NCBI GenBank assembly: GCA_964555065.1
Contig: CAZKRB010000001.1
Coordinates: 1-64,000 of the forward strand
DNA: 64,000 bases
Reading direction: 5' to 3'
Origin: Syntrophus sp964555065
Lineage (GTDB): Bacteria > Desulfobacterota > Syntrophia > Syntrophales > Syntrophaceae
The translations under genes and the position numbers were made by a program. Within the stretch, counting starts at the first letter, position 1, and the number at the start of each line of letters is the position of its first letter. The notes beneath the pieces are model-generated. The model was given only the letters and a program-made list of their open reading frames with translations, ran no database searches and was not told the DNA's origin. Positions 19,147 to 29,928 of this stretch are shown one piece after another.

Positions 19147-20145
19147 TCACCTCAGGGTTGCTTCGGCTTCATGAATCAACTGCCGGCGGTGCGCATGGGA
19201 AATCCAGGGATTGCGTGCGATGCGAAGGAGGGTCATTCCCATGTAAAAGGGGACGCGGCGAACGATGGACCGAAAGGCGCTTTGCCGGTCGGGGAAGGGG
19301 CCGGCGTACTCCCAGAGGAAATGTCCGATAAAGGGTTCCGCAAGCTCCCCGTTGCCGGCATACTGCATGAAGAAATGTTTCAGCTCGGCGGCCACCCGAC
19401 CGGCATCGAAGACCCGGTCGGCCATGCGCATCCGCTCCGGATCGATGGCGATCAACCCGAGGGGGTCGCTGAAAAGGATATTGGCCGGCGTCGGGTCGCC
19501 GTGGACAAGGACCTGGCGGTCTTCCTCCATGAACCCCTTGCGGCGCCACTGTTCCTTGAGCCCGCGGAACGCTTCGGCCTCGCCCCATCCGATCAATCCG
19601 CCGCCCTTCAACTGATCCAGAATCCGGTCGAAGGTGAGGCAGTCCCCGCCCAGGTCCACCGGGGTCCCGATTGCGGTCCGATTGTGCAGCGCGGCAAGAA
19701 AGGAGGCCAGGGCGGTCAGTTTCCGGAAGAGGTCTTCCCACTCTCCTTCCCCGATCGCCTTTACAATCACGGTTCCCAGGGCGGTTCCGGCACAGTACTC
19801 CTCCACGAGGATGCAGTTGATGGCTGCATTGCAGCCCAGGGGGTCGGGGATGTAATAGGGGGAGCGGTCAAAGCCGATGCCGCGCAGATGACGGAGGTTG
19901 TTGAATTCCTGCTCCATGCAGTGGGAGGCGCTTTCCCGGGAGCGGTGTTTGAGGCCATGGAAAAATTTTCCGATGAGAAAGGTCCGGCTGACGGTATCTT
20001 CGTAGAGATAGACCTCGCCGGAGGACTGAACCTGATGGACCAGGAAGTGCGGCGCGCCGTCATGAAGGCCGATCCGCGGCAGGATGTCCTCCCTCAGGTA
20101 TCCATAAAGGGGGTCTTTGCAGGAAAGATGTCCGAGGCATCGCAT
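19147..20145 (-). CDS. Aminoglycoside-phosphotransferase-like kinase family protein
   Basis: The 332-residue protein has an APH/choline-kinase fold signature: LVHGDPTPANILF (the HGDxxxxN catalytic loop) near residue 215 and LIAIDPERM, where the second aspartate ligates Mg-ATP. The N-terminal lobe contains VYLYEDTVSRTFLIGKF, consistent with the nucleotide-binding strand and lysine. Such proteins in anaerobes act on sugars, lipids or unknown small molecules; antibiotic resistance is not implied. The partner gene downstream is a HAD phosphatase. Confidence 0.75.
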   Translation of the reverse strand: MRCLGHLSCKDPLYGYLREDILPRIGLHDGAPHFLVHQVQSSGEVYLYEDTVSRTFLIGKFFHGLKHRSRESASHCMEQEFNNLRHLRGIGFDRSPYYIPDPLGCNAAINCILVEEYCAGTALGTVIVKAIGEGEWEDLFRKLTALASFLAALHNRTAIGTPVDLGGDCLTFDRILDQLKGGGLIGWGEAEAFRGLKEQWRRKGFMEEDRQVLVHGDPTPANILFSDPLGLIAIDPERMRMADRVFDAGRVAAELKHFFMQYAGNGELAEPFIGHFLWEYAGPFPDRQSAFRSIVRRVPFYMGMTLLRIARNPWISHAHRRQLIHEAEATLR

Positions 20146-20165
20146 GGGAATCCGATCTTTACCCC

Positions 20166-20762
20166 TTACCGGAGCCGATTGGCGCCCGCTGTCGCCCCCG
20201 CCTTGATCAGCCGTTCACAGATCTCCTGGTGGCCGTTCCCGGAGGCCAGCGTCAATGCCGTGGCCCCGTCGTTTCTCTTCGCATTGACATTGACTCCCCG
20301 GGCCAGAAGGATCTCAACCACCTGAAGATGGCCGTTCTGAGCGGCAATGATCAGCGGCGTCGCTCCATTGAACATCTTGGCGCCCGCCTTGGCTCCTTTG
20401 CCCAGAAGCAGCTGCACCGCCTCGGAATGGCCGTTCAGGGAAGCCAGCATCAATGCCGTCGCTCCGTTTTCCATCTTTACATTCACCGCGGCCCCCCGGG
20501 CCAGCAGCGCCTGAATGATCGCGGTGCGGCCGTTCAGGGAGGCGATCATCAAGGGGGTTGCGCCGTGTTCCGTTGCGGCATTGACATTCGCCCCCCCGGA
20601 GAGGATTCGTTCCATCCCGGGAAGATCTCCGCGGCGCGCGGCCGAGATCAACTCCTCGTTTGCCCCGGCGGCGGCAACGGCAGCCCATAGCGCCACGAAA
20701 ACCGCCGCCCAGGCCGCCACTCCAATCCCCGCTCGTGATCTTCTGCTCGTCCGGAACCTCAT
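20166..20762 (-). CDS. Secreted ankyrin-repeat protein
   Basis: The 198-residue product begins with basic residues and a hydrophobic segment (GVAAWAAVFVALWAAVAAAGA), a signal peptide or anchor. Five ankyrin repeats follow almost without linkers. They carry motifs such as GATPLMIASLNG, GATALMLASLNG, GATPLIIAAQNG and GATALTLASGNG. Ankyrin repeats bind proteins; the partner is unknown. The ATG at 20760-20762 has GAGG at short spacing; a longer reading adds 18 residues ahead of the signal sequence and is less likely. The neighbouring gene on the same strand is the APH-like kinase, 20 bases downstream. Confidence 0.82.
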   Translation of the reverse strand: MRFRTSRRSRAGIGVAAWAAVFVALWAAVAAAGANEELISAARRGDLPGMERILSGGANVNAATEHGATPLMIASLNGRTAIIQALLARGAAVNVKMENGATALMLASLNGHSEAVQLLLGKGAKAGAKMFNGATPLIIAAQNGHLQVVEILLARGVNVNAKRNDGATALTLASGNGHQEICERLIKAGATAGANRLR

Positions 20763-20993
20763 CTTGTCCTCAAATCCTGCCTCTGACAGGTACGATCGAT
20801 CATTAAAAACCGCCATATAATCGGCGAGTCATCAAGTCATCCGTCCGCCCGGCTTTTTCCGGAGGTTTCTCTCCGCCGTTCCCCCCTTCAGGGGTAAAGG
20901 ATGACCGGGACGCATCGAACAGGCTGCCGGTCTTTTCCGGAAACTGGAGAGGAGGGGATTGTGGAATCGGCTGCACCGCTCTCGCGCCATCCG

Positions 20994-21461
20994 CTATGAC
21001 ACATTGTACGAGCCCGTGCCCACGGCAATGAGCTCATTGGACTCGTTGTGCAGTTCAATGCGAATGACGGCAACCTTGTTCCCCGTTCTCAAGGCATAGC
21101 CTGTGGCGATAAACTCCCCGCCCCGCCCCGGACGGAGAAAATCCACCCGCAAATCAATGGTGCCCAGCTTGTTGATCCCCGCCAGCTTCTTTTCCAGGGG
21201 TGCGCCGGAGAGTTTTTTCTGAAGGCCCATAAAGGCTGCCAGTCCGCCGGTGACATCAATGAGGGATGAAATGACTCCGCCATGGAGAGTCCCTTGAATG
21301 AAGTTGCCGATAAACTCATCCCGCATCCGGATGGCAAGCTGCACGCGCTCGGAGCTTATGGATTTGACTTTAATGCCCAGGGTTTTATGATAGGGGGCTT
21401 TTTCTTCGAACATTTCACGGACGGCCGCCAGAAACGCTTCATTGTCTATCAAAGATTCCAT
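20994..21461 (-). CDS. Hotdog-fold thioesterase (PaaI-like)
   Basis: The 155-residue protein fits PaaI/YigI-type acyl-CoA thioesterases. HGGVISSLIDVTGGLAA is the typical motif around the catalytic HGG and the helix carrying the acid residue, and GTIDLRVDFLRPGRGGEFIATG is the conserved second half. It would hydrolyse aromatic or medium-chain acyl-CoA esters in the cytoplasm, in keeping with an organism rich in acyl-CoA chemistry. The ATG at 21459-21461 follows GGAGGAAAGCG. An in-frame extension of 27 residues is rejected for lack of conservation. Confidence 0.85.
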   Translation of the reverse strand: MESLIDNEAFLAAVREMFEEKAPYHKTLGIKVKSISSERVQLAIRMRDEFIGNFIQGTLHGGVISSLIDVTGGLAAFMGLQKKLSGAPLEKKLAGINKLGTIDLRVDFLRPGRGGEFIATGYALRTGNKVAVIRIELHNESNELIAVGTGSYNVS

Positions 21462-21577
21462 CGCTTTCCTCCCGGGCCGCATCGGGGATGATGCTGAATT
21501 TTTTCCAAGTCCTATCCTATTCCTGAAAGATGCTAAACGCAATCCCTCGTTTGCCTTCAGCCGTCACGGCATTTCTT

Positions 21578-23263
<1,686 letters not shown>

Positions 23264-23435
23264 GGTGAGCGCTGTTCCTCCTGAGGCGTGCTTTTGATTC
23301 CCAGTCCCCGGGCAAAGCGGCTCCCGGCGGGGGTTTATTCCCGGTTCCGTGGCGCAGGATTGATTGCGCCCGCACCGCCTCACCGTTGCCGCCCGGTCAA
23401 TATGCCCGATTCGAGAATGGGAAACAGGCTTCCTT

Positions 23436-23464
23436 ATATAAAATCATGAAGCAGAATGCGACAA
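23436..23464 (-). promoter_or_regulatory. Candidate promoter for ettA
   Basis: Minus-strand TTGTCG is followed after 17 bases by TTATAT (or after 18 by TATATA). It lies about 175 bases upstream of the ettA start, in the gap after the zinc-ribbon gene. The -35 has four of six consensus positions. Confidence 0.4.
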
Positions 23465-23485
23465 CTTTCATGGAGGGGTTGAATT

Positions 23486-24712
23486 TCAGAGCTGGGCGCC
23501 GAAGGAAAGTGCGGTGCGATCCACGGTCAGGCCCAGGCGGGAATGGGTCAGCTCCCGGGGGCCGACCTGGAAGGGGTGGAAGACCAGCCGGGATTCCTGG
23601 GGAGAAATCCGGATGTGGGGAAGGAGTGCCAGGGCCCGGCGTTTGTTGGCAGCCAGTTGAAAAAGCGTCACACGGATTCCCTCCAGGGCCTCCGTGACGG
23701 ACAGAGTCACCGGATAGAGCGTTCCCCGGGGGAGCGCCTCCGGCGTTTCTCCTTCCGGCTGAGAGACCGTCAGCTGTCGGGACCAGCGGAGAAACGGAGC
23801 CGGATGGATCTTGAAGGCGGGTGACCAGAAGAAAAGGGGTGTCTGCTCCAACTGTGGGGTGACCGCCCGGGGCAGGTTGGCGAGCCGGACCAGGTCGGCC
23901 ATGCTTGCCAGCTCTATCCCTTCGAGGCCCACTCTCATTTTCCAGAAGGGAAGGTAATGGCGGGGCTCCGGGCCATCGGTCAGGGCGGCGAAGGGGATCT
24001 TCTCCATTCCGGCGCCCCGGCATTGCCACAGAGAGCGGCAATTCGGGCAGACGAGAACCAGGGTGTCCTTTTCGCCCTGCAGATCCCAGCCGCAGGAAGG
24101 GCAGAGGGTGGAAACAAGGGAGATCTGCCAGGGCGGGTCCTCGGGCGCATTCCGGAATGCCCCTTCGTCCAGGGCGGATGCACCCGGCAGGGGGCGTTTC
24201 AGCAGGGCGTCATGGAGAAGCCCCCGGCGGAGATAGACCGGGGCGTAGATCCGGCTGACCGTTTCCCCGATAAAGGCCTGCGGGACCGGATGTTCCCCGC
24301 TCTGCGCGGCGATCCGGGGGAGGAGATCCTGAACCGTTCCTTCGGTCCGCAGAAATCGGCCTGCAACCCGGGGGGAAACAAACCGGAGCTTCATGGCCTG
24401 GGGCCGCAGGCCGAGAGAAAGCGGCAGGCCTCTGTGCCGAAGGGCCAGGAGATTGTTGTCGGTAAAGCGGGAGGCGATCCCGGAAAGGGAAAAGAGGAAG
24501 GTGAGCCCTTTGAGGCGCCAGTAAGGGATAAAATACAGTTCCTCCCCCAGACCTTCGGCGGCGGGGAGAAGATAGCGGAAGGCATCGCCCGCCGTGAGAT
24601 ACACGCGGGTCCGGCAGTAAGGGCAGGCGATGAGTCGCTCCGCTTCCGCCAGGGAAAGCGGAGCGCCGCACTGCGGACAGGCATATTCAATGGACCACTT
24701 AGAGCCGTTCAC
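23486..24712 (-). CDS. Zinc-ribbon protein of unknown function
   Basis: The predicted 408-residue protein has two four-cysteine clusters: YACPQCGAPL with IACPYCRTRVY at about residues 9-31, and LCPSCGWDL with LVCPNCRSLW near the middle. Both look like zinc ribbons that read a two-part layout of repeated domains. No transmembrane helix or catalytic motif stands out. The proposed start is GTG 24710-24712, overlapping the upstream SPFH gene by 14 bases; longer readings run inside that gene. Close coupling suggests a complex with the SPFH protein. I do not recognise a named family. Confidence 0.65.
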   Translation of the reverse strand: MNGSKWSIEYACPQCGAPLSLAEAERLIACPYCRTRVYLTAGDAFRYLLPAAEGLGEELYFIPYWRLKGLTFLFSLSGIASRFTDNNLLALRHRGLPLSLGLRPQAMKLRFVSPRVAGRFLRTEGTVQDLLPRIAAQSGEHPVPQAFIGETVSRIYAPVYLRRGLLHDALLKRPLPGASALDEGAFRNAPEDPPWQISLVSTLCPSCGWDLQGEKDTLVLVCPNCRSLWQCRGAGMEKIPFAALTDGPEPRHYLPFWKMRVGLEGIELASMADLVRLANLPRAVTPQLEQTPLFFWSPAFKIHPAPFLRWSRQLTVSQPEGETPEALPRGTLYPVTLSVTEALEGIRVTLFQLAANKRRALALLPHIRISPQESRLVFHPFQVGPRELTHSRLGLTVDRTALSFGAQL

Positions 24713-25829
24713 CGCACCGACTGCAATACGCTGAGGACGCGGGGTTAGCCGTACCGCATTTGGCGCAGGCCCGCGGGGACGGAACGGTTGCCGCCGAGCC
24801 GCAGGCGGAACAGAATCTGGCTGCTTCGGGCAGGGGCGCGCCACAGGACGAACAGAGGGACGCCCCCGGAAGGTGTCGGCCGCAGTGCGGGCAGAACCTG
24901 GCGCCTGGAGAAAGAGGCTGACTGCAGGCCGGGCAGCCACCCGCGGCGGCAGGTTCAGATTCGGAAGAGAGCGGCGAAGCAGCCGGCCGGAATGCCTCGG
25001 CGATCATGCCCGGCACCATCAGCCCCACCCCCAGGCCCAGGCCCGCCCCGGCTTCGCCCTGCGCTGTGGAGGCGTTCTCCATGGCCATGGCCGCTTTCAT
25101 CTTCATCAGGGAATTAAAATCCCCGAAAACGCCCAGGCGACTCTTGTCGTCGATCGCCTTCTGCACCTCCAAAGGGGGGGTGATAGCATTGATGTAAAGC
25201 TCCGTCAGACTCAGGCCGAAGCGGGAAAATTCACCCTGAAGGACACTGCGCAGAGCCTCGGACATCTCCGAGTAACGGGCGGGCAGGTTGAAGATCGTGT
25301 CGATGTTCTCGCCCATGTAGTCATTGAAGCGGGAAACGATGACGGCGCTCAGGTACTCTTCGACCGCTTCCGTGACGTAGACGCCCTGGGTGCCGACCAG
25401 TTCGCGAATGAAGCGCAGCGGCTCCGTCACCCGGATGTTGAACATGCCGAAGGCGCGCAGGCGAATCAGCCCCAGTTCGGCATCCCGGAAGGCGGCCGGA
25501 TCGCGCGTCCCCCATTTCAGGTTGGGAAAGACCTTCCTGTTGATCAGGAAGACCTCGGCCCGCAGGGGGCTCTTCATTCCCCAGGGGATGCTGAGGAGCT
25601 TGGTCAGAATGGGCAGGTTGCCCGTTTTCAGGGTATGGCGGCCCGGTCCCAGAACATCGCAGGCCCGGCCACTGTAGAAGAAGACGGCTGTCTGGCTCTC
25701 CCTGACGATCAACTGGGCGCCCCACTTGATTTCCCCGGAACCCTGCTCCGGGATGCGATGGACCAGCTCCCTTCCCGATTCATCAAACCATTCAATGACT
25801 TCCAGAAAAACAAGATTGTTTGTTCCCAT
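24699..25829 (-). CDS. SPFH/Band-7 domain protein with C-terminal zinc ribbons
   Basis: The 376-residue protein has an SPFH-like domain (about 1-235) with NLVFLEVIEWFDESG, LIVRESQTAVFFYSG and LRAFGMFNIRVTEP. A glycine-rich hydrophobic linker (GAGLGLGVGLMVPGM) and three to four short cysteine ribbons follow (CPACSQ, FCPHCGRH, LCSSCGAP, FCSACGSA, CAKCGTA, YCSRCGE). This matches the YdjI-type virion-core-protein-like SPFH group, proposed to scaffold membranes. The ATG at 25827-25829 is chosen over one 16 codons upstream. It overlaps the next zinc-ribbon gene by 14 bases. Confidence 0.78.
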   Translation of the reverse strand: MGTNNLVFLEVIEWFDESGRELVHRIPEQGSGEIKWGAQLIVRESQTAVFFYSGRACDVLGPGRHTLKTGNLPILTKLLSIPWGMKSPLRAEVFLINRKVFPNLKWGTRDPAAFRDAELGLIRLRAFGMFNIRVTEPLRFIRELVGTQGVYVTEAVEEYLSAVIVSRFNDYMGENIDTIFNLPARYSEMSEALRSVLQGEFSRFGLSLTELYINAITPPLEVQKAIDDKSRLGVFGDFNSLMKMKAAMAMENASTAQGEAGAGLGLGVGLMVPGMIAEAFRPAASPLSSESEPAAAGGCPACSQPLSPGARFCPHCGRHLPGASLCSSCGAPLPEAARFCSACGSAATVPSPRACAKCGTANPASSAYCSRCGERL

Positions 25830-25877
25830 TTCCAAGAATCCTTTGCTGAGAATTTCAGAAACTCCTGGATAGGCCAC

Positions 25878-26264
25878 TTTGCACTAAACATGCCCCGGAA
25901 AAGCCGTCCTTTTAAATAAAGAGACGAGGGTTCAATCCATCGGAAAAAGGCGGGAAGGGAAGGCTGCGCGCCGGTGGAAACCAGGGAAGAGGGCGTGAGA
26001 ATGGGACAAGAACGTTCCGCTTTTCGCTCTTCGGGGCGGAGCGGGCAGGGGGGAGGGGTCTGGACGCCGCAGCCGTTCAGGAACGGATGCCGGGCATCGG
26101 GAGAAGGGCCTGGAGGCGAGAGGAGGCAGAGCGGAGATTGCTGTTTGATCTTTCAGAATGAATAGGGTAAAGGCGGACGGAGGCTTTCACGGGGCTCTTA
26201 AGCGGAGCGGGGGAAATTCGTCAGGCGTCCGGGGATTTCAGTCTCGGCAAGGGGATCAGGAAAG
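25878..26264. other. Divergent intergenic region between the SPFH gene and nrdD
   Basis: These 387 GC-rich bases separate two divergently transcribed genes and should hold both promoters. I saw no confident sigma-70 pair, no NrdR box (ACACwATATAT-type palindrome) and no complete riboswitch. Several purine-rich runs of G and A occur. Short open frames here have no recognisable product. Confidence 0.4.
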
Positions 26265-28361
26265 ATGGAGCAGAGGGGAAAGAACAGGGACGCGGCGGGA
26301 AACCGGGATACGACGGATCTGCTCCTCTTCGTGCGCACCTCGGACGACGACGTCTCCCGCTGGAATCGCCAGCGGATCGTCGATGCCCTGATCCGGGAAA
26401 CGGATATCGACGGCGAAACGGCCGATGCGATCAGCCGGGAGGTGGAGAAGCAGATCATGACCTCCGGGATCGGGCTGCTGACAACCGCCTTGATCCGGGA
26501 ACTGGTGGATGCGAAACTGATAGAGCGGGGACTGGAGCGCGCACGGGGGATGCACGCCCGCCTGGGCTTCCCCCTTTATGACGTCGGTCAGCTGATCCTT
26601 CACCCGAACCGGGGAAACGCCAATCTTCCCCACAATCCCGAAGCCACCAACCAGATCCTTGCCGAGGGCATCAAACGGGCCTATGGACTGCACGAGGTCT
26701 TTACCCGGGACGTGGGCGACGCCCATGCGGCAGGCGATCTTCATGTCCACGCCCTGGGACATATCGACCGGCCTTACAGCATCTGTTCTTCACTGGAATA
26801 CATCAAGAAATTCGGAATGAATCTGCCTCACTCCGTCAACGTTGCCGGTCCCGCGCGGCACGGGGATGTGCTGCTGGCGCACATGGTGCGGTATGCCGCG
26901 GTTCTCCAGGGTCATTTTTCCGGCGTGGTCGCCTGGCATGCGCTGAATCTCTTCTTCGCCCCCTATCTTTCGGGGATGACCGACGCTCAGATCCATCAGC
27001 TTGCCCAGATGCTGGTTTACGAATTCGCCCAACTGGCCTCGGCGACGGGAGGACAGTCCATCTTCACCGATATTCATCTCTATTGGGAAGTTCCGGAGCA
27101 TCTGGCCGCCGTTCCGGCCCTGGGTCCGGGGGGAGAACCGACGGGCAAACGGTACGGCGACTATCTTACCGAATCCCAGCGCTTTGCCTGGGCCCTCTTC
27201 GATGTCTATTCGGCGGGCGATGCGACGGGCAAGCCCTTTATCTTTCCCCGGCCGATCGTTCATCTCACCGGGGCCTTTTTCCGGACACCGGGCTGGCAGG
27301 AATTCCTGGAGCATCTCTGCGAGGTGGCCGGCGACAAGGGGAACCCCCTGTTTGTCTTCGACCGGGGAGACCAGGTCCGGCTTTCGGAGTGCGGCTCCCT
27401 TCCTCTGGGAAAATCTTCCTCTAATTCCGATGATCTACGCAATCCATGGACGATGCGCCATGCCTCCATGCAGAATATTTCCCTCAATCTGCCCCGCCTG
27501 GGGTACCGAGCCGAAGGCGACAACGGCCGGCTGCTGGAGCTCCTGACCACCCAACTGGAACTGGCGGTCAAGGGCCACAGCCAGAAGAGGGACTTCATGG
27601 AAAAGCTTCTCTCCTATGGTGAGCAGGGACCGTTGTGCCTGTTGACGATGAACCGGGACGGCCATCCCTACCTGCGTCACGACCGGGTGGTCTACCTGGT
27701 GGGGGTGGTTGGGCTCAACGAGCTGGTGAGAATTGTGTCGGGAAAACACCTCCATGAGTCCGGCGCCGCCTTGAAGCTGGGCCTGAAAGTTCTTACCCAC
27801 CTGAAGAAGCAGCTCGACAAGCTGAGCCGGAAAACGGGCATGCGTCTGATCCTGGAGCAGTCTCCCGCGGAGACGACGGCCTATCGCTTCGCCCGGCTGG
27901 ATCTCCGCTACTTTTCTCCCGCTGCCGGCCGCTTCCTGCGCGGCGACGTGGTTCGGGGAGGGCTGTACTACACCAACTCCACCCAGCTTGATGTTTCCGC
28001 GAAGATGGCGCCCTTCGAACGCGTACGGCAGGAAGGCCTTTTTCATCCCCTTATTGAAGGAACCGCACTGACGAATCTGCGCCTGGAGGAGGCAAAGCCT
28101 GAGAAAAAAGCCCTGGCCGCCTTTATCCGGAAGGCATACGAAGAGACGGCCAGCGCCGGGGTCACTTTTTCCTCCGATTTCACGACCTGTCCCGCCTGCC
28201 GGGAAACGGTCCGGGGCCTGCATGATTCCTGCCCACGTTGCGGGGGGAAGGAGACATCCGGCCTGGCGCGAATCACCCGCTATTACAGCCCGATCTCCGG
28301 CTGGAACAGGGGCAAGCTGGCGGAGTTGAAGGACGCCCACCGAAGCAGCGTCGATTTCTAA
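26265..28361 (+). CDS. nrdD: Anaerobic (class III) ribonucleoside-triphosphate reductase, NrdD family
   Basis: The 698-residue protein begins with an ATP-cone-like segment (about 20-100, VSRWNRQRIVDALIRETDID). The ten-stranded reductase core follows (DLHVHALGHIDRPYSICSSLEY, ASATGGQSIFTDI, HASMQNISLNLPRLGY, VVGLNEL). A zinc site CPAC-x11-CPRC lies near residues 642-660. The C-terminus RITRYYSPISGWNRGK aligns with the glycyl-radical loop, where family members normally read a Gly before Tyr (R-V/I-T-G-Y). Here the codon at 28278-28280 is CGC, Arg672. Without the glycine it could not carry the usual radical. No nrdG activase is adjacent. Confidence 0.85.
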   Translation: MEQRGKNRDAAGNRDTTDLLLFVRTSDDDVSRWNRQRIVDALIRETDIDGETADAISREVEKQIMTSGIGLLTTALIRELVDAKLIERGLERARGMHARLGFPLYDVGQLILHPNRGNANLPHNPEATNQILAEGIKRAYGLHEVFTRDVGDAHAAGDLHVHALGHIDRPYSICSSLEYIKKFGMNLPHSVNVAGPARHGDVLLAHMVRYAAVLQGHFSGVVAWHALNLFFAPYLSGMTDAQIHQLAQMLVYEFAQLASATGGQSIFTDIHLYWEVPEHLAAVPALGPGGEPTGKRYGDYLTESQRFAWALFDVYSAGDATGKPFIFPRPIVHLTGAFFRTPGWQEFLEHLCEVAGDKGNPLFVFDRGDQVRLSECGSLPLGKSSSNSDDLRNPWTMRHASMQNISLNLPRLGYRAEGDNGRLLELLTTQLELAVKGHSQKRDFMEKLLSYGEQGPLCLLTMNRDGHPYLRHDRVVYLVGVVGLNELVRIVSGKHLHESGAALKLGLKVLTHLKKQLDKLSRKTGMRLILEQSPAETTAYRFARLDLRYFSPAAGRFLRGDVVRGGLYYTNSTQLDVSAKMAPFERVRQEGLFHPLIEGTALTNLRLEEAKPEKKALAAFIRKAYEETASAGVTFSSDFTTCPACRETVRGLHDSCPRCGGKETSGLARITRYYSPISGWNRGKLAELKDAHRSSVDF

Positions 28362-28420
28362 ATTTTTTTTTCATCCTCTTCATCCCCGTTTTTCTTCGGG
28401 AATTAATCCGGACCCTACCC

Positions 28421-28449
28421 TTGACATGCTCCGGGTCGATCCCTATATT
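28421..28449 (+). promoter_or_regulatory. Strong sigma-70-type promoter for gmhA
   Basis: TTGACA at 28421-28426, a 17-base spacer, and TATATT at 28444-28449. Transcription would start near 28456, which excludes the in-frame ATG at 28426 as the gmhA start and supports the one at 28492. Confidence 0.75.
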
Positions 28450-28491
28450 CAGGAAGTAAGCACAGGAGATGAGCCACATCACAGGGTTGCC

Positions 28492-29076
28492 ATGGAAGAT
28501 CACATCATCAGGATATTCAAGGAAAGCAGCCAGCTCAAGGATATTTTCCTGAACGAAAACCTGGGGCGGCTGGTTAATGTCGTGGAAGCGATCACCGGGG
28601 CCCTGAAGGGGGGAAACAAGATCCTGATTTTCGGCAACGGGGGAAGCGCAGCGGATGCCCAGCATCTGGCGGCGGAATTCGTCAACCGTTTCGTCATCGA
28701 GAGACCCCCCCTGCCCGCCATTTCCCTGAGCACCGATACCTCGGTGATTACCAGCATCGGCAATGATTACGATTTCTCCGAGATTTTCAGCAAGCAGATC
28801 CGGGCGATCGGCCAGATGGGGGATGTGGCCTGGGGAATCAGCACCAGTGGAAAATCTCCGAATGTTTTAAAAGGGCTGGAAGTTGCCGGAAAAATGGGCC
28901 TGATTACCGTCGGGCTGACCGGCCGGGATGGCGGGGATATCGCCCGGATGGTCGATTATTCCCTGAATGTTCCCTCCAACAGTACGCCCCGCGTTCAGGA
29001 AGTGCATATCGCAGTCGGCCACGTCATCTGCGAGATGATCGATTTCAAACTCTTTCAGAGGCCGGAGCACAAGTAA
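28492..29076 (+). CDS. gmhA: Sedoheptulose-7-phosphate isomerase (GmhA)
   Basis: This 194-residue SIS-domain protein matches GmhA, which converts sedoheptulose 7-phosphate to D-glycero-manno-heptose 7-phosphate for the LPS inner core. Key parts are GNGGSAADAQHLAAEFVNRF, LSTDTSVITSIGNDYDF, WGISTSGKSPNVL and the helix with RVQEVHIAVGHVICEMID, where Glu and His act in catalysis. The start at 28492 (MEDHIIRIF) lies after the promoter; an AGGG is the only weak ribosome site. DiaA-type paralogues are similar, so the LPS role is inferred. Confidence 0.9.
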   Translation: MEDHIIRIFKESSQLKDIFLNENLGRLVNVVEAITGALKGGNKILIFGNGGSAADAQHLAAEFVNRFVIERPPLPAISLSTDTSVITSIGNDYDFSEIFSKQIRAIGQMGDVAWGISTSGKSPNVLKGLEVAGKMGLITVGLTGRDGGDIARMVDYSLNVPSNSTPRVQEVHIAVGHVICEMIDFKLFQRPEHK

Positions 29077-29225
29077 TGCCCGTTCCGGATCAAGGATCAA
29101 CTCCGGGCGGCGAGGTGTAAGGGACGCCGGCAGCCGTTGAGAAACCGATCCTCCCTCTGACAGGGCGCACCCTTTGAGAGCGTGAAGTTGCAGGGGTTCC
29201 GGCGGAGTCCGGGAAATCCTTTTTT

Positions 29226-29247
29226 TGAACGGCAAGGGGGCCGTTTG
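29226..29247 (+). repeat. Inverted repeat upstream of grpE
   Basis: AACGGC (29228-29233) and GCCGTT (29240-29245) form a short perfect inverted repeat about 40 bases upstream of the grpE start. It is not the CIRCE element and has no T-run, so it is not a terminator. It may be an operator or may be chance. Confidence 0.3.
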
Positions 29248-29284
29248 AAGTCTTCTGAAAACAGGAAAGGATAAACATTGCGGC

Positions 29285-29860
29285 ATGAAACAGACGGGAA
29301 AGAAACATCAGGAAACTCCTGCTTCGGCATCCGCGGAAAAGCTCCCTCAGGAGTCTTTGCCGGAGGAAGCCGGTTCCCCCGAGGAAACCGCATCGCTCAA
29401 AGCCGAGCTCGAGAAAAAGGAAAAAGAGGTGGCTGAAACATATAACAATTATCTGCGGGCCCTGGCCGACCTGGAAAATTATAAAAAACGGGCAGCCAAA
29501 GAAAAGGCGGACCTTATCCAGTATGGCCATGAAAGCCTCCTTCGCGATTTTCTCCCGATTTTGGACAGCCTGGACCGGGCCCTCGATGCAGCCTCCAATT
29601 CCGACCATGTAAATTCCTTCCGGGAAGGGATGAAGCTGGTGCGGGATCAGTTCCTCTGCTGCCTGGAAAAGTACGGGGTGGAGCCGATTTCTGCCTGCGG
29701 CGAGGATTTCGACCCCAACGTCCATGAGGCGATGCTTGAGGTCGCCAGTGATCAGCACGAGGACAGCAAGGTTGTCGACGAATACGAGAAGGGATACCTG
29801 CTGCAGGGCCGGCTGCTGAGGCCCTCGAAGGTGTCGGTTTGCCGACGGAGAGATAAATAA
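29285..29860 (+). CDS. grpE: Nucleotide exchange factor GrpE
   Basis: GrpE promotes ADP release from DnaK. The 191-residue protein has an acidic disordered N-terminus, a long coiled coil (about 35-75, ETYNNYLRALADLENYKKRAAKEK), the four-helix region LLRDFLPILDSLDRAL, and the beta domain GEDFDPNVHEAMLEV ending GYLLQGRLLRPSKVSV. It precedes dnaK by 68 bases. No hrcA gene lies upstream and no CIRCE is visible, so control by RpoH is more likely than by HrcA. Confidence 0.96.
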   Translation: MKQTGKKHQETPASASAEKLPQESLPEEAGSPEETASLKAELEKKEKEVAETYNNYLRALADLENYKKRAAKEKADLIQYGHESLLRDFLPILDSLDRALDAASNSDHVNSFREGMKLVRDQFLCCLEKYGVEPISACGEDFDPNVHEAMLEVASDQHEDSKVVDEYEKGYLLQGRLLRPSKVSVCRRRDK

Positions 29861-29928
29861 TAAATACATAAGGACTTATGGAAATTGTCTTCAGAACGGA
29901 CATCAGAGACTAAGGAGGATGGATTTCA

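Noticed and set aside
25920..26110. Possible cobalamin riboswitch before nrdD
   Set aside because: A GGGAA...CCGGTGGAAACC stretch recalls one, but no B12 box (CAGGAGACCTGCC-type) or matching helices follow.
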